This document shows, piece by piece, positions 32,754-44,700 of a stretch of 64,000 nt of DNA. The position numbers were made by a program, and so were the translations under genes. Positions within the stretch are counted from its first letter, which is position 1, and every line of letters begins with the position of its first letter. The notes beneath the pieces were generated by a model that was not told the DNA's origin, made no database searches, and worked only from the letters and a program-made list of their open reading frames with translations. The stretch is from positions 1-64,000 of the forward strand of contig JAGMES010000002.1 in NCBI GenBank assembly GCA_023128035.1, written 5' to 3'. The DNA comes from Halanaerobiales bacterium. Lineage in GTDB: Bacteria > Bacillota_F > Halanaerobiia > DY22613.

Positions 32754-35700
32754 ATGGCAAAAAAATTAAAAATCTCAAAAGAAGATGTACAGGATATTTT
32801 GGCTTTAAGTCCTTTACAGGAAGGGATGTTGTATCATTATTTAAAAAGGCCAGAAAGCGATCAATACTTTGTTCAATTATGTTTAAACCTCACTGGTTCA
32901 ATAAATAATGATATATTTAAGAAAGCCTGGAATTATGTTGTTCAGACTAATGAGATGCTACGGACTGTTTTTATGTGGGAAACATTCAAAAATCCTATAC
33001 AGGTTGTCTTAAAAAAACGTGATGTTGAGATTCAAGAATATGATTTTTCTGATATCGAAAATATAGCAGCGAGAACTAAAAGATTAAATCAAGTAAAAGA
33101 GAAAGATAAAAACAATAAATTTCAATTAGAATCAGGCTCGTTATTTAGGATTATATTATGCAAGCTTTCTCAGAATAATTATGAGATGATAATAAGTTAT
33201 CATCACATTGTTTATGATGGTTGGAGCAACGGAATTGTTTTAAAAGAATTTTTTGCAGTTTATGACCAATTTGCTAAAGGTCAAACTTCCTTAAAAATCA
33301 CTAAAAATAGCTATAAGGAATTTTTAAAATGGGTACATAATCAAAATCAGAACCAACAGGCTCAATACTGGCGAGAATATTTACAAGATTTTGATTCAAA
33401 AACTGAATTACCCACATATCTTAAAAAAGAATCTGAGATTATTATTGCAGAAAATTATCTGCTTAATTTTCCGCATGATTTGACTATGCGATTAAAAGAA
33501 TTTGTGAAACAACAAAAAATTACTTTGAGCGCACTTTTCTACGCAAGTTGGGCAATATTTTTAGAAAGATTTAATAACAAAGAAGATGTAGTTTTTGGAG
33601 TAACTGTTTCAGGCAGACCAACTGATGTTGAGAAAATTGAAGAGATGGTTGGGCTATTTATCAATACCTTACCACTTCGTGCCAAGCCAAATGGTTCGTT
33701 AATTTTAGAAAATTTTCTCCAGGATATATCTAAGGCACTTAAAGAACAACAAAATTATCAATGCACTCCATTAGTTGAAATCAAATCATATAGTGAAATT
33801 GATGCTCAAAGTGCGTTATTTGATTCTATTTTAGTGGTAGAAAATTATCCATTAGATCAAAAGGTGAATTCTAAAGAGAGTGCATTAACACTTAAATCTT
33901 ATTCGATTTCAGAAATGACTAATTTTGATTTGACAGTGGCTATAAATGTATTTGAAAAGATTGAAGTAAACTTTAGTTATAATAGAGACCTCTTCACTAA
34001 AGAAATGATCGGAAACTATGCAAATTATTTTGTGAATATTCTCAGTGAAATTATTGAGAATCCTAAGCTTCAAATTTCTCAGATTAAGATGATTTCGAAA
34101 GAAGAAGAAAATCTTTTGTTATCAGGATTTAATAATACCAGTGTAGAGTATGATCAAACAAAAACTATTCAACAATGGTTTGAGGAACAAGTTGAAAAAA
34201 CACCTGAAAATATAGCTGTTATTTTTGACGAAAAAGAATTAACTTATCGTGAATTAAATAAAAAAGCCAACCAGCTTGCTAGAGTGTTACGCAAAAAAGG
34301 TGTTCAAAGAGATGATTTAGTCGCAATTATTGCAGAGCGTTCTCTTGAGATGATTATTGGAATTATAGGTATTTTAAAAGCTGGAGGAGCCTATTTACCG
34401 ATAGCTGCTGAATATCCCGAAAAGAGAATTGCATACATGTTAGAAGATAGCAAAACTAAGATAGTATTGACCCAAAAGAATTTAATCAAAAAACTAGATT
34501 TTCGTGGAGAAATCATTTGTTTAAACGATGTACAAACATCTGATGATAATAATTTGGAAATTATTAATTATTCAAAAGATTTAGCATATGAAATCTATAC
34601 ATCTGGTTCAACTGGAAAACCAAAGGGTGTATTGATTGAACATAAGAGCATACTTAATTATATTCATTGGAGAAAACATGCTTATAACTATACTTCAGAG
34701 GATATAACTTTACAGTTAATTTCATTTTCATTTGATGGTTTTGGTTCTAATTTATATTCGAGTTTATTATCTGGAGGTACATTTATTCTTCCAAAGGATA
34801 ATCTGGACTATTATGCAATCAAAGATTTGATTAGAGAGAAAAAGATTACTAATATGAGTATTGTACCATCTATGTATCAAAGCATTCTTGAAGTTGCTGA
34901 CTCTACTGATTTATCATCATTAAGATTTATTGTATTGGCGGGAGAAGCTGCCAAAAAAGATTTGTTAGAGCTAAGCGAAGAAAAAAAACTGAATATTCAG
35001 TTTTGTAATGAATATGGGCCAACAGAAAACAGTGTAACAACGACATCTTTATTAAATATGGATGTTTCCAATATAAGTTTAATTGGCAAGCCGATTTATA
35101 ATAATCGAGTTTATATTTTGAATAAATATAATAATCTGTTACCATTAACGGCTGCTGGAGAGTTATGTATTTCAGGGGTTGGATTGGCTAGAGGATATCA
35201 TAATAACTCCGAATTAACAGAAGAGAAGTTTGTTAAGAATCCGTTTGTTGATAATCCTTTTGGGATTATCTTGGAAGAAAGGATGTATAGAACTGGTGAT
35301 TTAGCTCAATGGTGTGCTGATGGGAATATTAAGTTTTTAGGTCGAATTGATCATCAAGTTAAGATTAGAGGATACAGAATTGAGTTAGGTGAGATTGAAA
35401 ATCAGTTGGTAGAACATGAAGAGATTGAAAAGGTAGTTGTAATAGATAGAGAAGATATAAACCATGATAAATATCTTTGTGCATACTTTGTTTCAGAAAA
35501 TGATGTAAAAGTAAATAACTTACGTGAGTATTTAGGAAAAGTCTTACCTGATTATATGGTTCCTAAGTATTTTGTGAAGTTAGATCAAATTCTGTTAACT
35601 ACTAATGGAAAAATAAATAAAAAAAGCTTACCAATTCCTGATATAGCAATAGGTGGGCTGAATGAATATATTGAACCATCTAATGAAATAGAAGAAAAAT

Positions 35701-38700
35701 TAGTAGATATCTGGAAAGAGATTTTAGGTGTAAATAGTGTAGGTATTAATGATAACTTTTTTGAATTGGGAGGACATTCGTTAAAAGTTACATCTTTTGT
35801 TTCGAGGGTATATAAAGAATTTGATATAAAAATTCCGTTACAATTGGTTTTCGATTCCCCAACTATTAAAAAGCTTGCAGAATATATTAGCAATGCGAAA
35901 AAGAGCTTATATAAAGCTATTCAACCTGTAGAGGAGAGAGAATACTATCTAGTAATGAACTATCCAACATCATCAGCTCAAAAGAGATTATTGATTTTAA
36001 ATCAGCTAGATGATAATTCAACAAATTATAATACACCGGGTGCAATGCTGATTAAAGGAAATTTAAATCTGGAACGTTTTGAAAACACTTTCAAGGCATT
36101 GATAAAAAGACATGAATCATTGCGGACATCTTTTGAATATGTGAATGCTGAAGCAGTTCAACGGATTCATAAAGATGTTGATATTGCTTTTAAGATAGAT
36201 TATTTTAAGGCAAAAGAAGCTGATATTGAGAAATGTATCGAAAAATTTGTGAAGCCTTTTGATTTACGAAAAGCACCTTTATTAAGGGTCGCGCTTGTAA
36301 AATTAGAAAATCAGCATTTGCTTTTGTTTGATATGCATCATATTATCTCAGATGGGACTTCGATGGGTGTGTTTGTTAGAGATTTTGTTGATCTTTATAG
36401 AGGGAAGTCATTAGATGAACTCAGAATTCAGTACAAAGATTTTGCGATCTGGCAAAATGAATTATTACAATCAGACCAGATTAAAGAACAAGAGAAGTAT
36501 TGGTTAGAATGTTTTGATTTTGGAAATGAGATTTCTCAAAGTAATCTTCCTACTGATTATCTCAGACCTTTATTAAGAAATTTTGAAGGAGAGGTACTTC
36601 ATTTCAGGATTGGAAAAGAACGAAAAGAAAAGTTAGATCAGATGGTTTCTGATCAAGGTGTCACGTTATATATGACTTTATTGGCCTTTTTTAACATAAT
36701 GCTGTCAAATTTTAACACAACAAACAGGATACTAGTGGGTACGCCAATAACTGGAAGGGAATATCCAGATCTTGAATCAATTATTGGAATGTTTGTAAAT
36801 ACATTAGTAATGAAAAATGAGCCATCAGGTAGTAAGACATTTAGAGAATTTTTAGTAGAGGTAAAAGAAAATGCTCTAAAAGCTTATGCTAATCAAGATT
36901 ATCAATTTGAGATGTTAGTTGATAAATTAGATCTAGCAAGAGATATGAGCAAAAATCCTCTTTTTGATACGATGTTTATTCTACAAAATACCCATTTATC
37001 AGAGATTCAATTAGAAGATCTTACTTTTACGCCTTATGAAATAAAAAATAAGATTTCAAAATTTGATCTTTCCTTAAATGCAGTAGAAGTAGAAGATGAT
37101 ATTCTTTTTGACTTTGAGTTTTGTACTAAGCTATTTAAAAGAGAGACAATTGAAAGATTAGCTAATTACTATAAAAACATTTGGGATGTTGTATTAGAAA
37201 ACCCGGAAGTTAAAATTTCAGAAATTGAAATGATCTCTGAAAATGAAAAGTACAAATTATTATATCAGTTTAATGATACAACTATGGAGGAATCTAAAGT
37301 TAAATTGCTTCATCAGTTATTTGAAGAGCAGGTGGATAAAACTCCAGCTAATATAGCTGTAACTTTTGCAGATACGCAAATGACTTATCGAGAATTAAAT
37401 CAAAGAGCTAATCAGTTAGCTAGATTATTGATTGAAAAGGGAATTCAAAAAGATGATATTGTTGGATTATTGATTGAACGCTCGATTGAGATGATTGTTG
37501 GTATTATGGGAGTTTTAAAAGCAGGTGGAGCTTATTTGCCGATAGATCCAACTTATCCAGAAGACAGAATCCAGTATATGTTAAATGATAGTAATGTACA
37601 GATTGTATTAACACAATCTCATTTTGAAGATGAGAGAATGTATTCTAATGATTCCTCAAATTTAGAAAATGTTGTTAAACCAGATGATTTAGCATATGTA
37701 ATTTATACTTCTGGTTCCACAGGTAAGCCTAAAGGGGTTATGATTGAACATCTAAATGTGGTAAATACGATTTATTGGCGAAAAAATGAGTATTATTTAA
37801 ATGCTGATGATCGGGTTCTTCAATTATTTTCCTACTCGTTTGATGGATTTGTGACAAGTTTCTTTACACCGATTGTATCAGGAGCGGAAGTTATTTTATT
37901 AAATGAAGATGATGCTAAAGATGTTCTTGCTATCAAAGAAGTGATCGTAACTAAGAAAGTGACTCATTTTATAGCTGTACCTTCACTGTATTCTGCAATT
38001 TTAGAATGTATCTTAGCTAAAGAAGCGAAGAGTTTAAGAATTATAACACTGGCTGGTGAAAAAGTGCCAAAAAAATTAATCGTTGAATCAAGAAAACTAA
38101 ACCCAGATTTGGAACTTGTTAATGAATATGGGCCAACCGAAAACAGTGTCGCAACCACAATTTTAAGAAATATGCAACTAGAAGAGAAAGTAACAATAGG
38201 CTCACCAGTTGCTAATACTCGTGTTTATATTCTAAACTCTTATCAAAAACTACTTCCGATAAATGTCCCGGGTGAGATTTGTATATCTGGTGGCGGTCTT
38301 TCAAGAGGATACCTAAATAGAGCTGATTTAACAAAGGAAAAATTTATAGATCATCCATTTATACCAGGAGAGAGAATTTATAAAACGGGCGATTTGGCAA
38401 GATGGCTTCCAAACGGAAAGATTGAATTTTTAGGCAGGATAGATCATCAGGTCAAGATTAGAGGTTTTAGAATCGAAATTGAAGAGATAGAAGCACAATT
38501 ATTAAAACATAAAGATGTTCAAGAAGTTATTGTAATAGATAAAGAGGATGATCAAAATAATCAATATTTGGCGGCCTATATTGTGGCAGGGTGTGAGATA
38601 GGTGTTGATGAATTGAGAGAGTTTCTGGCACATAGTTTGCCAAACTATATGATACCAACTTATTTTACACAATTAGAGAAGATGCCTTTGACTCCTAATG

Positions 38701-41700
38701 GTAAAATTGACCGAAAAGCATTGCCAGAGCCTACTCAAAGTTGTGAGCGAGAATATGTTGCTCCAGAAAATGATGTAGAAGAAAAATTAGCTGTAATCTG
38801 GAGTGATGTTTTGGGTGTTCAAAAGGTCGGTGTATATGATAATTTCTTTGATTTGGGAGGTCATTCATTAAAAGCCACATTCCTTATTGCTAAAGTGTAC
38901 AAATTTTTTGGTGTTGAACTTTCATTGAAAGAAATCTTTAAAACTACAATTTTGAGAGAACAGGCATTATTGATAACTAATACTGAGAAGAAGAAGTATT
39001 TATCTATTGATAAATTAGCAGAAAATGATTCTTATCCTCCAGGATGTTATCCTGTATCATCAGCACAGATGAGATTATATATTCTCGATCAATTAGATGA
39101 AGATAGTACAACCTATAATATGCCAGGAGCTTTTAGAATCGAAGGAAACCTTAATCAAGAAAGTTTAGAAAATGTTTTTAAGGAATTAATCAATCGTCAT
39201 GAGTCTTTGAGAACATCTTTTGTGACTATAGATGGTGAGGTTTACCAAAAAGTCCATCAGGATGTGGATTTTAATATTTGTTATCTTAAAGCTTCTGAAA
39301 ATAAATTAGAAGAATTAATCGAAGATTTTATAAAACCTTTTGATTTGAGCAAAGCTCCTCTTTTACGTGTGGGAGTACTCAAATCAGGAGATCAGCAAAT
39401 ATTAATTATAGACTTACATCATATCATTTCAGATGGATTTTCGATGGGTATAATCTTTAAAGAGTTTAGCCACTTGTATGAGAATCTAAAATTACCCGAA
39501 CTAAAAATTCAATACAAAGATTTTGCGGTTTGGCAAAATAGATTCTTACTATCTGATGAGATGATTAAACAACAAACTTACTGGTTAGAGAGATTTAATG
39601 AGGAGATTCCACTTCTAAGTCTACCTACAGATTTTGTTAGACCTCCGATAAAGAGTTTTATTGGAGATAGAATTATTTTTGAAGCAGATAATAATTTGAG
39701 AAAACAATTAAAAAAATTAGAGTCTTCAAATCAAACTACCTTATATATTGTTTTATTAGCTTCTTATTCGATTTTGCTTTCTAAATATGCAGGACAAAAT
39801 GAGGTTATCTTAGGTAGTCCACTTGCTGGTAGACAGCATGTGGATTTAGAAAATGTTGTCGGTATGTTTGTTAATACATTGGCGATGAGAAATAAAATCA
39901 CGGGAGATCAAACATTTATTGAGTTTTTAGAACAAGTAAAAGAAGATACTTTTAAAGCATTTGAAAATCAAGATTATCAATTTGAAATGCTGGTAGATCA
40001 GCTTAATTTATCAAAAAACATGAGTCGAACTCCAGTTTTTGATGTAATGTTCGCTTTACAGAATGGAACAGATGTAGAGTTACAGATGCAGGATTTTAAA
40101 TTAGTTCCTTATGATTTTGATTTTAAAGTTGCTAAGTTTGATCTGACATTAAATGCTTTAGAAATTGATGGCAAAATACGATTTGATTTAGAATATTGTA
40201 CAAAGTTATTTAAGAGAGTGACAATTGAACAGATGGCAGAACATTTTCTTAAAATCTTACGTGAAGTAACCGTTAATCCTGAACAAAAAATTTCTGAGAT
40301 AGAACTTCTATTAGAAGATGAAAAACAGAAATTACTTTGTGAATTTAATAAAACTGAGGTTAGTTACCCGGAAGAAAAAACTATTTGTCAATTTTTTGAA
40401 GAACAGGTAGAGAAAAACCCAGATAATATTGCAGTGAAATTTGAAGACAAACACCTAACCTATCGTGAACTAAATGCAAAGGCAAATCAACTTGCAAGGA
40501 AATTGCGAAATAAGGGGGTTAGTCAAAATAAGGTGGTAGGAATTCAAGCAAATCGTTCTCTTAAGATGCTGGTAGGTGTATTAGCAATTGTTAAAGCTGG
40601 AGGATGTTATTTGCCAATAGATGTTGATTATCCTGAGAGTAGGGTAAAATTCATGATTGAAGACTCAAATGTACACATCCTTGTGATAGAAAAGGAGATC
40701 ATGGAAAGTCTTTCGTTTGCGAAAGAGATTATTAATCTTGGTGATGAAGGATTGTATAGTGGTGATGATTCTAATCTTGAACTTATTAATCAGCCTAATG
40801 ATTTGATCTATATTATTTATACCTCTGGTTCTACCGGTCAACCAAAAGGAGTTATGATTGAACATAAGAATGTTAATCGTTTAATCTCAAATTCAAATAT
40901 GTTAATTATTAATGAAGATGAGCGGATAATGCAAACAGGGTCTTTGGCGTTTGATGCATCTACCTTTGAAATCTGGGGTTCGTTACTAAATGGTGCTACA
41001 CTTTATCTGATCTCTAAAGATGATCAATTGTCAGCAGATAAATTTGGAAAAAAACTGAAAGATAATCAGATTAGTATGATCTGGCTTACTGCTCCATTTT
41101 TTAATCAACTGGTCGAAGAGGATTTATCTATCTTTTCTGAGTTGAAGACTTTAATTGTGGGTGGAGATGCATTATCAGTAAAACATATTAATCTGGTACG
41201 AACAAAATATCCTAATCTGACTATTATCAATGGTTATGGGCCAACCGAAAGCACAACATTTACAACTTATTTTAAGATTGACAAAGAGTATCAAGAAAAT
41301 ATTCCATTAGGATATCCCGTTTCAAATACTCAAGTCTATATCTTAGATGAAAATAATCAGTTACAACCAGTTGGAGTTCCTGGAGAGTTAGTTATCTCTG
41401 GAGATGGATTGGCAAGAGGTTATTTAAATCGACCAGAATTGACAAAAGAAAAATTTGTACAAAACCCATTCGTGCCAGGGGAGAGAATGTATAAAACAGG
41501 AGATTTAGCAAGATGGCGTAGAGATGGAAAACTAGAATTCTTAGGTAGAATCGACCATCAGGTTAAAATAAGAGGTTTTAGAATCGAAATTGGTGAAATC
41601 GAGACATATTTATTAAGACATTCTGAGATAAAAGAAACAGTAGTTGTTGTTAAAGTTGATGATAATGATAATAAATATTTGGTGGCATATTTTGTATCTG

Positions 41701-44700
41701 ATAGAGAAATATCTGTTTCTGAAATAAGAACATATATGAAAGAAGAATTACCAAATTATATGATTCCATCCCATTTTGTACAGTTAGAGAAATTACCATT
41801 AACCTCAAATGGCAAGGTAAATCGAAAAGTTCTACCTGATGTAGATGGAAATATCAAGGTTGGAACTGATTATGTGGCACCTACAAATGAAATCGAAATA
41901 AAATTAGCAGAAATATGGTCAGATATTTTGAATATTGACAGGATTGGAGTAAATGATAATTTCTTTGAATTAGGTGGACATTCTTTAAAAGCTACTACTC
42001 TCAGTTCAAGAATAAGTAAAGAATTTAAGGTTGCGATTACTTTACAAAGGATTTTTAAAGAGCCAACGATTAGAGAACTTGCAGCATATATTTTAGAAGA
42101 AGAAAAGAGTATTTATAAGAGAATTGAACCTATAGAAGAAAGAGAATATTATCCTATTTCATCAGCACAAAAGAGAATGTTTGTAATTAATCAATTTGAA
42201 AATCAGACTACAGGATATAACATACCCGGGATGATGTTTATTGAAGGAAAGTTTAATCGTGACCGATTTGAAGAAGCTTTCTCAAAGGTTATCGAGCGAC
42301 ATGAATCTTTACGAACTTCCTTTGAATCATTAAATGGAGAAATTGTTCAAATAGTTCATCAAGATGTTGATTTTGAAATAACTTATCTTACAGCAAATGA
42401 AAATGAATTGGAAAAGATAGCATTTGATTTTATTAAACCTTTTGATTTAACTCAAGCACCTTTAATCAGGGTAGGGGTTTTAACAATTAAAGAATGTCAT
42501 TTGCTGATGATAGATATGCATCATATCATTTCTGATGGTACTTCAATGGGAGTTTTGAGTAAAGATTTTATTAAGTTTTATAATGGAATCGAAGTTCCAA
42601 AACTTAGAGTTCAGTACAAGGATTTTGCAAACTGGCAAAATGAATTTTTCATCGAACATATTCAAAAACAGGAAGAATACTGGTTAGAACGCCTAACAGA
42701 GATATCAGTATTAGATTTACCAACAGATAATCAAAGACCAGCTGAGATGAGCTATGAAGGTGAACGCATTAATTTTACACTTAACGATGAGTTAACAAAA
42801 CAATTAAAAGAATTAGCTAAGCGAACTGGCGCAACTCTCTATATGGTACTTTTAGCAATCTATAATGTTTTCTTGCACAAATACACAGCTCAAGAGGATA
42901 TTATCATTGGTTCACCAATTGCTGGTAGAAATCATGCTGATTTGGAAGATATGATCGGAATGTTTGTGAATACATTAGCTTTGAGAAATTATCCAATCAA
43001 AGATAAAGTATTTAAAGAATTTTTGGTAGAAGTCAAAGCTGATACTTTAGAGACCTTTGAAAATCAGGATTATCCATTTGAAATGTTAGTAGATAAATTG
43101 GATTTGGAAAGAGATTTAAGTCGAAATCCGATATTTGATACCTTGTTTGTAATGCAAAATATCAATCAGATTGAGGCAGAGATCGGTGATTTAAGATTGA
43201 TTCCATTTGAGTTTGATAATAAAATATCTAAATTTGATCTTTCATTGAATGTTTCCGAAAGAGATAAAGAATTAGAAATGGGATTTGAGTATCGTACTAA
43301 ATTATTTAAAGAAGAAACAATCAAAAGAATGGCGGGTCATTTGATCAATATCATTAAACAGGTTGTTAGTAATCCAGAAATAACTTTAAAAGAGATTGAG
43401 ATCATTTCACAAGAAGAGAAAGAAGAGATATTGACACACTTTATTGGCAAAAATATAGATTATCCGAAAGATAAAACAATCTCCGAGCTATTTGAAATGC
43501 AGGTAGAACGTTCAAAAGATCAGATTGCAGTTGTGTATGAAGATCAAAGATTGACTTATCGTGAGCTAAATGAAAAATCGAATCAATTGGCTAGAGTATT
43601 AAGAGAAAAAGGTGTCACTAAAGACCAGATTGTAGCGATTATGTCAGAACGTTCTTTGGAGATGATCATAGGTGTGATGGCAATTGTCAAAGCAGGTGGT
43701 GCATATTTACCGATTGATCTAGATTATCCTGAGGAAAGAGTAAGTTATATGCTGAAAGATACAGATGCAAAGATATTATTAACCCAGTCTGATTTGATAG
43801 GTCAGTCCTATATTACCGATGAACAAATAGATCTTTCAGATCAAAACCTTTATACCGGAGAGTGTAGCAATCTTGAACAGATCAATCAATCAAATGATTT
43901 AATTTATATCATCTATACATCTGGTTCTACTGGCAACCCAAAAGGGGTTATGATCAAACACATAAATGTAAATCGCCTAATCTCAAATTCAAATATGTTG
44001 CAGATCAATCAAAATGATCGGATTTTACAGACTGGCTCATTAGCTTTTGATGCTTCTACCTTTGAAATTTGGGGAGCATTGTTAAATGGAGCAGGTTTGT
44101 ATCTGACTAAAAAAGAGAATATTTTATCACCTGAACGATTTGAGGTGAAGATGAAAGAATATCAGATTACAAAAATCTGGCTAACAGCACCACTCTTTAA
44201 TCAATTATTAGAATCAAATCCAGCTATATTTGACGAATTGGAGACATTGTATGTTGGAGGAGATGCATTGTCACCTAAACATATTAATGATGTTAGAAAA
44301 ATGCATAAAAACTTAAGGGTAGTGAATGGTTATGGGCCAACCGAGAGTACGACATTTACAACCTTCTTCAATATTGACAAAGAATATACCAATATCCCAA
44401 TAGGAATACCAGTTTCTAATACTAAGGTCTATATTTTGGATAGCTCTAATAAAGTACAACCTATCGGAGTTCCTGGTGAGTTATGTATAACTGGTGATGG
44501 ATTGGCTAGAGGTTATTTGAATCAACCCGAGTTGACAAAGGAAAAATTCGTCGAAAATCCGCTAACTTCTGAATTGATGTATCGAACAGGTGACCTGGTA
44601 AGATGGTTACCAAATCGAAATATAGAGTTTATTGGTAGGATAGACCAACAGGTTAAGATTAGAGGATTTAGAATTGAGTTAGGTGAGATTGAAAACTATC